64,000 nucleotides of DNA, from positions 186,001 to 250,000 of the forward strand of contig NZ_JAKSYO010000172.1 in the NCBI RefSeq assembly GCF_022829635.1, written 5' to 3'. Shown here in pieces: positions 54,832-64,000 of this stretch. The notes under the pieces are model-generated. The model saw nothing but the letters and a program-made list of their open reading frames with translations, was not told the DNA's origin and made no database searches. The DNA comes from Methylobacterium sp. E-066. GTDB lineage: Bacteria; Pseudomonadota; Alphaproteobacteria; Rhizobiales; Beijerinckiaceae. Position numbers and translations under genes: made by a program. Numbering within the stretch: the stretch's first letter is position 1; every line of letters begins with the position of its first letter.

Positions 54832-55116
54832 GCCAAGGGAATGAGCCAAGAGAACGCGATTAGAGACCGTGATAAGAAACCGAGTCTATGCCGCGTGCGA
54901 AAGATCACGCCGGACCGCGTCACATCGTGACATGGTACGACCATTCAGCCGGTCGCGCGTTGATGCTGACGGGGGAGTCATCAACCGCTACCGGTCCATC
55001 CGGGTCACCCGTAAGAGATGGGTGGCCGGGAGGGTCGGCTCAAGAGCGGCCCGAGTGGACGGCACTGTTGCCCGTCGCGTCCGCCCGTCAGGGGGACAAG
55101 AGTCCAGGAGAATGCC

Positions 55117-56010
55117 ATGGCCGGTACGCTGCCCGTGCTCGCCAATGAAGGTGGCCTGTCGCGCTACCTCGACGAGATCCGCAAGTTCCCGATGCTGGAG
55201 CCGACGGAAGAGTTCACGCTGGCCAAGAGCTGGCGGGATGCTGGCGACCGTGAGGCCGCGCATCGGCTCGTGACCTCGCACCTGCGTCTCGTGGCCAAGA
55301 TCGCCATGGGCTATCGCGGCTACGGCCTGCCGATCGGCGAGGTCGTGTCCGAGGGCAATGTCGGCCTGATGCAGGCGGTCAAGCGCTTCGATCCCGACAA
55401 GGGTTTTCGGCTGGCGACCTACGCGATGTGGTGGATCAAGGCGGCGATCCAGGAATACATCCTGCGCTCGTGGTCCCTCGTGAAGATGGGTACCACCGCC
55501 AACCAGAAGAAGCTGTTCTTCAACCTGCGCAAGGCCAAGGGCAAGATCTCGGCGCTGGACGAGGGCGACCTGCGCCCCGATCAGGTCAAGCAGATCGCCA
55601 CCCGCCTCGGCGTGCCCGAGCAGGACGTGATCGACATGAACCGGCGCCTGTCCGGCGACACGTCGCTCAACGCGCCCCTGCGCGAGGAGGGCGAGGGCGA
55701 GTGGCAGGACTGGCTGGTCGACAACGCCCCGAGCCAGGAGACCGTGCTGGCGCGCGAGCAGGAGGGGCAGAACCGCCTCTCGGCCCTGCGCGACGCGCTC
55801 GGCGTGCTCAACCCGCGGGAGCGGCGCATCTTCGAGGCGCGGCGGCTCGCGGAGGATCCGATCACGCTGGAGGATCTGTCCGGCGAGTTCGGCGTCTCCC
55901 GCGAGCGCGTCCGGCAGATCGAGGTTCGCGCCTTCGAGAAGGTGCAGGAAGCGGTCAAGCGTAACATCGCCAACCGCGAGCTGCCCCGCACCGGCATCGA
56001 GGCGCACTGA
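55117..56010 (+). CDS. rpoH: RNA polymerase heat-shock sigma factor RpoH
   Basis: 297 residues. Region 2 (HRLVTSHLRLVAKIAMGYRGYGLPIGEVVSEGNVGLMQAVKRFDPDKGFRLATYAMWWIKAAI), the RpoH box NQKKLFFNLRK and region 4 (EDPITLEDLSGEFGVSRERVRQIEVRA) are clear. The ATG at 55117 with CAGGAG upstream is preferred over longer open frames. It directs transcription of chaperone and protease genes. The 285 bases upstream probably hold promoters. Confidence 0.95.
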   Translation: MAGTLPVLANEGGLSRYLDEIRKFPMLEPTEEFTLAKSWRDAGDREAAHRLVTSHLRLVAKIAMGYRGYGLPIGEVVSEGNVGLMQAVKRFDPDKGFRLATYAMWWIKAAIQEYILRSWSLVKMGTTANQKKLFFNLRKAKGKISALDEGDLRPDQVKQIATRLGVPEQDVIDMNRRLSGDTSLNAPLREEGEGEWQDWLVDNAPSQETVLAREQEGQNRLSALRDALGVLNPRERRIFEARRLAEDPITLEDLSGEFGVSRERVRQIEVRAFEKVQEAVKRNIANRELPRTGIEAH

Positions 56011-56051
56011 TCGGCAGAGCCGGCGCGCGAGAAGGCATGCCGGATTTTGCG

Positions 56052-57446
56052 CTACTGCCAGGCGTCGAAGGCGTTCTGCAGCACCTGGGCGCCGGCGCTC
56101 CCCTTCTCGAAGGTGAGCACCGCCCGCTTGCCCGAGGTGTAGCGCACGGCGAGATCGAACCAGTTGCGGTGGAGCAGCAGGTCGGTGTTGCGATCGACGT
56201 CGTTCTGAAGCGACGACAGACCGATCAAGAACAGGTTGTCCCGAACCCGGACCGGCAGGCCGGAGAGCGGGGAGCCACGGCCATTCTCGTCGTCCTTGGC
56301 CTGGAGCAGGCCGACATCCTGCACCGTCCGCGCGACGTCACCCGTCTGACTGAAGACGAGGCTCACCGTGTGCGAGGCCGGCAGCGTCGCGTCGAGGTTG
56401 CGCTGGATGGTCATCACCAATGTCTGCCCGGCATCCGGGATCGTCACGGTCGCGACCACGGCATTCTGGAGCGGCTGGCCCTGTTCGCCGTTCACGGTGT
56501 CGAGCCGCCACGTCACCCGGCCGTTGGTCTTCGTCGGCTGCGCGTTGTCGGAGCCCGTGGCCTCCTCGATCAGCTCGGCCCGCTGGGCAACGGAGAGGTT
56601 CGGCTGAGCCGGCGACGGCGCGGCCCGCGCCGGTGCGCCGGTGTCCTGCCGTGCCGCGGCCCGCGGCGCCGGGGTCGCCTCGCCGCCGACCCGGTCACCG
56701 AACTTGGTCTCGGTGTCGGTCTGCTGTGAGTCCGCTGTCTCGGTGCCGTTCGACGGCAGGTTCTGGGGCCGGTCGCGGAGCATGAAGGCCGCTACGGCGA
56801 TCAACCCGATCACCACCGCCAGCACGCCGCCGACGAAGGCGTTCCTCAGGATGTGGGAACGCCCGGACCGCGGCGGCACCACCTCGATGCGCGGACGCTG
56901 GCGGCCATTGCCGGCATCGCCCAAGGAAGCCCCGAGATCCGGATCTTCGGGCGATGCCGGCGGCTCGGGCACGGGCTGCGGCTCTTCGGGCGCGGCCGAC
57001 GGGCCCGGCCCGGATCGCGGCGACGAGATCGCGATCGGCGCTTCGCGCGGCTCTGGCTCTGCCCTGGGAATGACGCGCGCGAAGGGCGGTATGGCGGCCG
57101 GAAGGACCGGCTCCGGAGCCTTCACGGGCTCGGGAACGGCCGGTTCCGGCGGCGACGGCTCCGGGACTTCCGGTGCCGCGGCGGGCGGCGGGCTCGGATC
57201 CGGGACCACAACGGCGTCGTTGGCCGGTGCCGGCAGGCCGCCGTGATCGACTTCGAGCCGCTCGATCGCCGTGTCGAGCGCCCGGCGCTCGAGATCGATA
57301 TCGGCTTCCGACAGGGGCGGATCCAGCGAGCGGAGCTGGCTGATCAGGGCGTTTCGCGCACGGTCATAGACCGCCTTGCGCAAGGCCGGAGATCGGTCGG
57401 GCAGCGCATCGAGGGCGCGTGCCAGAAGCGGGTAGTAATCGGCCAT
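56052..57446 (-). CDS. Hypothetical membrane-anchored protein with Pro-rich linker
   Basis: 464 residues in four parts: an N-terminal helical stretch (about 1-70, MADYYPLLARALDALPDRSP), a Pro/Glu/Ala-rich linker to about 195, one membrane segment at about 203-223, and a C-terminal domain of about 160 residues after an Ala/Thr-rich linker, ending ...GSAGAQVLQNAFDAWQ. No domain is recognised. It could be a single-span regulatory or envelope protein. Minus strand, convergent with rpoH. Confidence 0.75.
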   Translation of the reverse strand: MADYYPLLARALDALPDRSPALRKAVYDRARNALISQLRSLDPPLSEADIDLERRALDTAIERLEVDHGGLPAPANDAVVVPDPSPPPAAAPEVPEPSPPEPAVPEPVKAPEPVLPAAIPPFARVIPRAEPEPREAPIAISSPRSGPGPSAAPEEPQPVPEPPASPEDPDLGASLGDAGNGRQRPRIEVVPPRSGRSHILRNAFVGGVLAVVIGLIAVAAFMLRDRPQNLPSNGTETADSQQTDTETKFGDRVGGEATPAPRAAARQDTGAPARAAPSPAQPNLSVAQRAELIEEATGSDNAQPTKTNGRVTWRLDTVNGEQGQPLQNAVVATVTIPDAGQTLVMTIQRNLDATLPASHTVSLVFSQTGDVARTVQDVGLLQAKDDENGRGSPLSGLPVRVRDNLFLIGLSSLQNDVDRNTDLLLHRNWFDLAVRYTSGKRAVLTFEKGSAGAQVLQNAFDAWQ

Positions 57447-57732
57447 GCTGCCCTGGTCCGCCCCTCCGGCCGCCGTCCGGCGAGGCCGGTCGAAGGCCGA
57501 GGACCGATGGCCGCTCCCGCCCCCGATGGTCGGTCACGGCCATCGGCCGGTGATGTTGTGTGCCCGCCGCGCGGATCGGCATCCGCGAGCCGGTTCCTCC
57601 GATAGGGTACGGGGCGGTCCGTCACAGGGACCGCCGCCCCGCCGTAAGCTGGTTCTAGATCAAGCGGACGCGGGCTGGATACAGGCTGAACAGCAGAAAA
57701 GATGCGTCATCAACGGGATAGGGCGCGGAGCC

Positions 57733-59025
<1,293 letters not shown>

Positions 59026-59168
59026 GCCTGCCTGCTTACCCGCGACGGAAACCGGGACGGAGCAGCCCACGGGTGCGGGCTGCGTACGTCCTCTGCCGTT
59101 TCCGCGATCCGGGCGGCGAAATCAAGCAAGGCCGCCACATGGCAGCCGGCCTGCTTCGGGAACAGCGC

Positions 59169-59501
59169 CTATTTCGCTTCGGTGCCGGGGCTCCGGCCGG
59201 GCAGTTCCTGCGGCTTGATCACCGGCATCGAACCGGATTCGTCGGGCTTCATGACGGTCCCCGTCGTCCCGGTATCCGACGGCTTGATCACACCGTCGTT
59301 CTTCTGAAGCTTGTCGCTCAGCGACTGGTCCTTGGGCGGCGCGTCGGCGCTCGGACGGACACGATCCGGCGGAGTCTGGGTGGACGGCGGCAGGGCCGGA
59401 TCGGTGTCGCGGCCCTTCAACGGCGCGTCCGGGTTCTGGGCATAGGCGGGGACCGCAAACAGGGCCGCCGCGACCGCGGCAAGCAGGATTCTTTTCGACA
59501 A
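59169..59501 (-). CDS. Small secreted protein, unknown function
   Basis: About 110 residues from a TTG at 59501 with GGGGAG eight bases upstream. Signal peptide (SKRILLAAVAAALFAVPAYA) then a low-complexity Pro/Asp/Lys/Ser-rich tail with no hydrophobic segment. No family is known. Its start codon is a judgement from the ribosome site; ATG 59540 is also open. Confidence 0.65.
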   Translation of the reverse strand: MSKRILLAAVAAALFAVPAYAQNPDAPLKGRDTDPALPPSTQTPPDRVRPSADAPPKDQSLSDKLQKNDGVIKPSDTGTTGTVMKPDESGSMPVIKPQELPGRSPGTEAK

Positions 59502-59587
59502 GATTGGTCTCCCCTCTCGGAAAACGTGTTCCGAGAGCAACAGCCGGGTGCCGGATCCGTTCCTGTTTACGGCCCGATGGGTCCGCC

Positions 59588-60439
59588 TCAGCCCTGTCGG
59601 GCGGCCGCGATGTAGAGTTCGCGCAGGCGCCGGGTCAGCGGACCGGGACGCCCCTCGCCGATCGACCGGCCGTCGATCTCGACCACCGGCATCACGAAGG
59701 CCGAGGCGCTGGTGTAGAATGCCTCCTGGGCCTCGTAGGCCTCGGCCACCGAGATCAACCGCTCCTCGACGCGCAGGTCGGCCTCGGCGGCGAGCTTCAG
59801 CACGGAGGCCCGGGTGATGCCGGGCAGAAGCGCCGTCGAGAGCGGCCGCGTAACGAGCACGCGGTCACGGCTGACGATGAAGGCGGTGGAGGACGAGCCC
59901 TCGGTCACGGCCCCGTCCTCGACCATCCAGGCCTCGGCGACGCCGGCCTCGGCGGCCTGCTGCTTGGCGAGCACCTGCGCCAGAAGCGCCACCGACTTGA
60001 TGTCCCGGCGCTTCCAGCGGAGATCCTCAACGGTGATCACCCGGGCGCCGGATTCCGCGAGCGGGTTGGCCAGCACGGTCTTGGCCTGCGTGAACATCAC
60101 CACGGTCGGCTCGGTCCCGGCCTTCGGGAAGGCGAAGTCGCGCTCGGCCACGCCGCGGGTCACCTGCATATAGACCAGCCCCTCGGTGACGCCGTTGCGC
60201 GCGACGAGTTCGGTCTGCAACTTCTCCCATCCGGCCGCATCGTGCGGGTTGCGGATGCCGATCTCGCCGAGCGAGCGATCCAGGCGGGCGAGATGCGCGG
60301 CGTTGTCGACGAGCTTGCCGTCGATGATCGCCGAGACCTCGTAGATCCCGTCCGCGAACAGGAAGCCGCGGTCCATGATCGGCACGCGCGCCTCCTCGAA
60401 GGGGAGGAATGCGCCGTTGAGGTAGACGATGCGGGACAT
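59588..60439 (-). CDS. dat: D-amino-acid aminotransferase (class IV PLP enzyme)
   Basis: 283 residues of fold-type IV. The PLP-binding lysine is in WKRRDIKSVALL, with DRGFLFADGIYEV and EGSSSTAFIV as further family motifs. The enzyme transaminates D-amino acids such as D-alanine/D-glutamate. A same-strand longer frame (60160-60906) overlaps its first 280 bases; codon use favours dat for that stretch. Confidence 0.85.
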   Translation of the reverse strand: MSRIVYLNGAFLPFEEARVPIMDRGFLFADGIYEVSAIIDGKLVDNAAHLARLDRSLGEIGIRNPHDAAGWEKLQTELVARNGVTEGLVYMQVTRGVAERDFAFPKAGTEPTVVMFTQAKTVLANPLAESGARVITVEDLRWKRRDIKSVALLAQVLAKQQAAEAGVAEAWMVEDGAVTEGSSSTAFIVSRDRVLVTRPLSTALLPGITRASVLKLAAEADLRVEERLISVAEAYEAQEAFYTSASAFVMPVVEIDGRSIGEGRPGPLTRRLRELYIAAARQG

Positions 60440-60906
60440 GGTGTCGGCTCTCTATCCGTCTCTTGCTTTGAAAGTTCAGTGGGTGCTTTGGGTCGGGCCT
60501 CTCGGGGACCAACCGAAAGGTTTTCGGGCTCGCTCACCCGGCTGACAACACTCGGCCGCTGCGCGCCCCAAACGAACACGCCAGCCAATCCCGAGATCGG
60601 TGTCACCAAGGCGGCAATGGCGTAGACGTTGGTGCCTTGCGCTACGGCATATGCGCCGAGCGCGATTGCTCCGGAAGCGAGAGCCGTGCCGAGAAACAGG
60701 CACAGGTGACGATAGATCCGCGCGTGAGAAGCGTCGGCCACCATTGTTCGGAGCCGAGCCCGCCGTTCGTCGTCATCCGTCTCCAAAGCGCGAAAGTACG
60801 CATCCAAGAAGCGCGCGCCGCTACCCGGCACGACAGCTTCGAGTTCCGTGACCACGCCGAGATCCGGCCAGACGCCGCTCGACGGCTTTGGCGGCCTCAG
60901 CGCCAT
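60160..60906 (-). CDS. DUF2335-like membrane protein overlapping the aminotransferase gene
   Basis: The frame encodes about 248 residues from ATG 60906. Residues 1-155 form a plausible protein with PGSGARFLDAYFRALETDDDERRAR and two membrane segments (about 79-98 and 107-126). The last about 93 residues are Ser/Arg/Thr-rich and are the shadow of dat in another frame. The normal stop seems missing, so the C-terminus has run on into dat. It follows a second small PGSAERI protein by one base. Confidence 0.5.
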   Translation of the reverse strand: MALRPPKPSSGVWPDLGVVTELEAVVPGSGARFLDAYFRALETDDDERRARLRTMVADASHARIYRHLCLFLGTALASGAIALGAYAVAQGTNVYAIAALVTPISGLAGVFVWGAQRPSVVSRVSEPENLSVGPREARPKAPTELSKQETDREPTPCPASSTSTAHSSPSRRRACRSWTAASCSRTGSTRSRRSSTASSSTTPRISPAWIARSARSASATRTMRPDGRSCRPNSSRATASPRGWSICR

Positions 60907-60907
60907 C

Positions 60908-61153
60908 TCAGTGTTCGAAGACCTTCGCGAAGAACGCGGCAAAACCGACGCATGCGCCGGAGACGCCGATCAGCAGCGAACCATAGGACAGCAGCCGTGT
61001 GAGGCGCTCCTCGCGTGCCAGAAGCTTCTGGACCCAAAGATCCCGCTCCGACTTTTGCTCAGCCAGCGCCACGATACGCTCGGCAGAGCCCGGCAGGACC
61101 CGCTCGTATCTCTCCAAGTCGCCCGGTGCAGGGAGTGCGAAGGAATCGGACAT
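60908..61153 (-). CDS. Small DUF2335-like membrane protein
   Basis: 81 residues: LERYERVLPGSAERIVALAEQKSERD, then a membrane segment (YGSLLIGVSGACVGFAAFFAKVF). The PGSAERI plus helix plus C-terminal membrane segment is the pattern of DUF2335 proteins. Its stop and the next start are separated by one base (TGAGATG), so the two related small proteins are likely cotranslated. The role is unknown. Confidence 0.68.
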   Translation of the reverse strand: MSDSFALPAPGDLERYERVLPGSAERIVALAEQKSERDLWVQKLLAREERLTRLLSYGSLLIGVSGACVGFAAFFAKVFEH

Positions 61154-61191
61154 CGTGAACTCATAGCACGAGTCAGGTCTGCCCGGTGCGC

Positions 61192-62499
61192 TCAGACTGC
61201 GCCGAACACCCGCGAGAAGATCGTGTCGACATGCTTGAAGTGGTAGCCGAGGTCGAAGCATTCCTCGATCTGCTCGGGGGAGAGCGCCGCCGTCACGTCG
61301 GCATCCGCCTTCAGCAGGGCCAGGAAATCGCCCTCGCCGCGCCAGACCGGCATCGCGTTGCGCTGGACCAGCCGGTAGGAATCCTCCCGGGACACGCCGG
61401 CCTGGGTGAGGGCCAAGAGCACCCGCTGCGAATGGACCAAGCCGCCCAAGCGGTCGAGGTTCTTCTGCATGTTGGCCGGGTAGATCAGCAGCTTCTCGAT
61501 GACGCCGGTCATGCGGGCCAGCGCGAAGTCGAGAGTCACGGTGGCGTCGGGGCCGATCATCCGCTCCACGGAGGAGTGGGAGATGTCGCGCTCGTGCCAG
61601 AGCGCGACGTTCTCCAGGGCCGGGACGACGTAGCCGCGAACCATCCGGGCGAGACCGGTGATGTTCTCGGTCAGCACCGGGTTGCGCTTGTGCGGCATGG
61701 CCGAGGAGCCCTTCTGGCCCTCGGAGAAGAACTCTTCCGCCTCCAAGACCTCCGTGCGCTGGAGGTGGCGGATCTCGATGGCCAGGCGCTCTAGGGACGA
61801 GGCGACGACACCCAGCGTCGCGAAGAACATCGCATGGCGATCGCGCGGGATGACCTGGGTGGAGACCGGCTCCGCCGTCAGGCCCATCTTCTCGGCGACG
61901 TACTGCTCCACCCGAGGATCGATATTGGCGAAGGTGCCGACCGCGCCGGAGATCGCGCAGGTCGCCACCTCTTCGCGCGCCGCGACGAGGCGGCGCCGGT
62001 TGCGCTCGAACTCGGCATAGGCCTGCGCGAGCTTGAGCCCGAAGGTCACCGGCTCGGCATGGATGCCGTGCGAGCGGCCGATGGTGGGCGTGAGCTTGTG
62101 CTCCAGCGCCCGGCTCTTGAGGGCCGCCAGCAGTGCGTCGACATCGGCGATCAGGATGTCGGCGGCGCGCACCAGCTGCACGTTGAGGCAGGTATCCAGC
62201 ACGTCCGAGGAGGTCATGCCCTGGTGGACGAAGCGGGCCTCCGGACCGACGATCTCGGCGAGATGGGTCAGGAACGCGATGACGTCGTGCTTCGTCACCG
62301 CTTCGATCGCGTCGATGCGGGCGACATCGAACACCGCGTCCTTGCCCTTGGCCCAGATGGTCTCGGCTGCCGCCTTCGGCACGACGCCGATCTCGGCCAG
62401 CGCGGTGGTGGCATGGGCCTCGATCTCGAACCAGATCTTGAAGCGGCTCTCGGGCGACCAGATCGCCGTCATCGTCGGGCGGCTGTAACGGGGGATCAT
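61192..62499 (-). CDS. purB: Adenylosuccinate lyase PurB
   Basis: 435 residues of the fumarase/aspartase superfamily. The signature GSSAMPHKRNP is at about residue 266, with HQGMTSSDV and TIGRSHGIHAEPVTFG holding the catalytic histidine. It cleaves SAICAR and adenylosuccinate in purine synthesis, the step after PurA, which is encoded nearby on the same strand. Starts at ATG 62499. Confidence 0.97.
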   Translation of the reverse strand: MIPRYSRPTMTAIWSPESRFKIWFEIEAHATTALAEIGVVPKAAAETIWAKGKDAVFDVARIDAIEAVTKHDVIAFLTHLAEIVGPEARFVHQGMTSSDVLDTCLNVQLVRAADILIADVDALLAALKSRALEHKLTPTIGRSHGIHAEPVTFGLKLAQAYAEFERNRRRLVAAREEVATCAISGAVGTFANIDPRVEQYVAEKMGLTAEPVSTQVIPRDRHAMFFATLGVVASSLERLAIEIRHLQRTEVLEAEEFFSEGQKGSSAMPHKRNPVLTENITGLARMVRGYVVPALENVALWHERDISHSSVERMIGPDATVTLDFALARMTGVIEKLLIYPANMQKNLDRLGGLVHSQRVLLALTQAGVSREDSYRLVQRNAMPVWRGEGDFLALLKADADVTAALSPEQIEECFDLGYHFKHVDTIFSRVFGAV

Positions 62500-62606
62500 G
62501 GGGGCCTCGGCACGGTCGGGACTGCGTGCGTGGCCGGTAGCATGCGCCGGCCCGGCCGCTCAATGCGGTTCGCGCAGGCTTGGACGACGCGATTGGGACG
62601 CGCCTC

Positions 62607-63353
62607 TCAGGGGACCCGGACCCAGCCCGGGCCCATGAGGCGCTCCTGCGGGCGGAAGCGGGACTTGTAATCCATCTTGCGCGAGCCCTCGACCCAGTAG
62701 CCGAGGTAGAGATACGGCAACCCGAGCCGGCGGGCCCGGCGGATATGGTCGAGGATCATGAACGTGCCGGGCGAGCGCCCGGCCTCCTCAGGATCGTAGA
62801 ACGAGTAGACCATCGACAGCCCGTCCGCGAGAACGTCGGTCAGGCAGAAGGCAAGCGGCGGCCCGAAGCCGCGCCCGGTGATCGCCGTGTCGGGGCCGCG
62901 CCGCCGGTACGACACGAGATGCGTGTCGACGTGGCTGTCCTCGATCATCATGGCGTAGTCGAGCACCGTCATGTCGACCATGCCGCCATCGCCGTGGCGG
63001 GCGTCGAGATAGCGGCGGAACAGGGCGTATTGCTCGGAAGCCGGCCGGTTCGGCTCGGGCGTGCCGATCCAGTCGTCGCTGCGCGCCAGAATCCGCCTCT
63101 GGCTGGCGCTCGGCTCAAAATCGTCGACCACCACGCGCACCGAGATGCAGGCCCGGCAGGTCTCGCAGGCCGGCCGATAGGCGATGGTCTGGGAGCGCCG
63201 GAACCCGCCCTGGGTCAGGATCTCGTTGAGGTCGCGGGCGCGGCGCCCGACCAAATGGGTGAACACCTTCCGCTCCTCCTGGCCCGGGAGGTACGGGCAC
63301 GGCGAGGGGGCGGTGAGGTAGAATTGCGGAGTGTCGCGCGGGTGGCTCGTCAC
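62607..63353 (-). CDS. bpt: Arginyl/leucyl-tRNA-protein transferase (Bpt)
   Basis: 248 residues from GTG 63353. The N-terminal Cys-x2-Cys type cluster (YRPACETCRACISVRV) and the YSFYDPEEAGRSPGTFMILDHI plus YLYLGYWVEGSRKMDYKSRFRP signature identify the ATE1/Bpt family. It adds leucine (or arginine) to Asp/Glu N-termini for N-degron turnover. An upstream 15-codon extension is open but lacks the family motif. Confidence 0.93.
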   Translation of the reverse strand: MTSHPRDTPQFYLTAPSPCPYLPGQEERKVFTHLVGRRARDLNEILTQGGFRRSQTIAYRPACETCRACISVRVVVDDFEPSASQRRILARSDDWIGTPEPNRPASEQYALFRRYLDARHGDGGMVDMTVLDYAMMIEDSHVDTHLVSYRRRGPDTAITGRGFGPPLAFCLTDVLADGLSMVYSFYDPEEAGRSPGTFMILDHIRRARRLGLPYLYLGYWVEGSRKMDYKSRFRPQERLMGPGWVRVP

Positions 63354-63477
63354 GCTCGGTCTTGGCCCTGCACCGGGTGGTCCTCGCGGCGCCGGCAAAT
63401 CAGTGTACAGGCAGCGCGGCCGGGCTCAATGCCCCCGACCGGCTGCCGAACGAGAATTTCGCCGCGGCTTCGGCACT

Positions 63478-63966
63478 TCAGCGGGCGTGAACCACGGCCA
63501 ATCCGAGCAACAGGTCGTGACCCAGCCGGCGATCCGATCGCATCAGCCCGAAGGCGATGTCGAGGAACCAGAGCAGGAAGGTCGAGACCGCGACGTAGAA
63601 CAGCAGAGCGTGGACGGCGGCCGTAATGAAATCGACCGGCCCGCCCCGCTCGGGAGCGACGACGCGCAGACCCATCAGCCGCTGCCCGATCGTGCTCTGC
63701 CTGGCGCCGCCGACCGTGATCGCGCTGTAGATGATGCCGCTCGCCGGCAGGACCGCGAACAGGGTCCAGCCGAGCCCGAACGTCACCACGCCGATCACCG
63801 TGATCACCAGCGTCAGCAGGGCGGTGAAGCCGAAGATGAACAGGATGTCGAGGAGGTACGCGACCGTGCGGGCGCCCAGGCTCGCGCGAACGAACGGAAT
63901 GGGCAACGAGGCCGTGTAACCGGGGGTCTCGAAGCGCTCGGCGTAGCCGGGTTGAGGGTTCTGCAT
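63478..63966 (-). CDS. RDD family membrane protein
   Basis: 162 residues with three membrane segments (about 32-55, 57-85, 115-140). The RDD signature is RASLGARTVAYLLDILFIF near the N-terminus, and QSTIGQRLMGLRVV follows. Function of the family is unclear; some members are linked to ion homeostasis or transport. Starts ATG 63966. Confidence 0.88.
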   Translation of the reverse strand: MQNPQPGYAERFETPGYTASLPIPFVRASLGARTVAYLLDILFIFGFTALLTLVITVIGVVTFGLGWTLFAVLPASGIIYSAITVGGARQSTIGQRLMGLRVVAPERGGPVDFITAAVHALLFYVAVSTFLLWFLDIAFGLMRSDRRLGHDLLLGLAVVHAR

Positions 63967-64000
63967 GGTGTCGCGTCCTGCAAGCGAGGCTGCGGAGAAA

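Noticed and set aside
60908..62563. 551-codon minus-strand frame covering purB
   Set aside because: Only its last 81 codons (60908-61153) look like a real protein; the rest is the purB gene read in another frame.

Overview
The window is high-GC alphaproteobacterial DNA. Gene content fits a Methylobacterium-like member of the Hyphomicrobiales: a flagellar regulator of the FtcR type, RpoH, a long-form ribosome hibernation factor, PtsN, osmoregulated periplasmic glucan genes, PurA/PurB, an arginyl/leucyl-tRNA-protein transferase, and two sites resembling the EcfG general-stress promoter. The genus assignment is an inference from gene content and composition; no 16S gene is present.

Left chromosomal part (1-18178): the ftsE end and ftsX, a YdcF-like membrane protein, a long palindromic intergenic repeat, a secreted protein with ptsN and hpf (minus strand), two glucan synthesis genes, a LysR/SDR/cupin group with a LysR-type operator between regulator and target, small hypothetical genes, tex, and a flagellin next to a TPR-GT41 glycosyltransferase.

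Integrated island (18179-37734, about 19.5 kb): the 3' end of an intact tRNA-Ser(UGA) gene (minus strand) abuts a tyrosine recombinase gene. A 19-base copy of the tRNA end lies at 18179-18197, so both ends of the element can be placed to the base. A similar 19-base motif 63-67 bases inside each end looks like a pair of recombinase arm sites. Three copies of a perfect 16-base palindrome lie inside the island. The cargo is: (a) a low-GC gene that may encode a replication initiator; (b) a redox block with a large Mo-bisMGD oxidoreductase, a catalase-family protein, an alpha/beta hydrolase, and a translationally coupled trio of methionine-rich exported peptide, membrane cytochrome b and Tat-exported molybdoenzyme; (c) a likely defence block with a DNA methyltransferase, a protein carrying two GHKL ATPase domains (one Hsp90/MORC-like, one histidine-kinase-like), an adjacent large protein with a divergent receiver-like domain, and a convergent Lit-like HExxH protease. 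Block (c) is the best candidate for an undescribed system.

Right chromosomal part (37735-64000): tRNA-Gln, a glycine-zipper secreted protein, a trypsin-like protease, a metal/siderophore uptake group (two DUF2946-like proteins, a PepSY membrane protein and a TonB receptor), a signalling cluster in which two substrate-binding proteins without transporter subunits flank a histidine kinase, a receiver and a receiver-adenylate cyclase, ftcR, an AT-rich islet followed by an AlgX/AlgJ-like SGNH gene, tRNA-Glu, an RluA-family pseudouridine synthase, rpoH, purA, an aminotransferase, two DUF2335-like membrane proteins, purB, bpt and an RDD protein. No rRNA, CRISPR array or insertion sequence was recognised.
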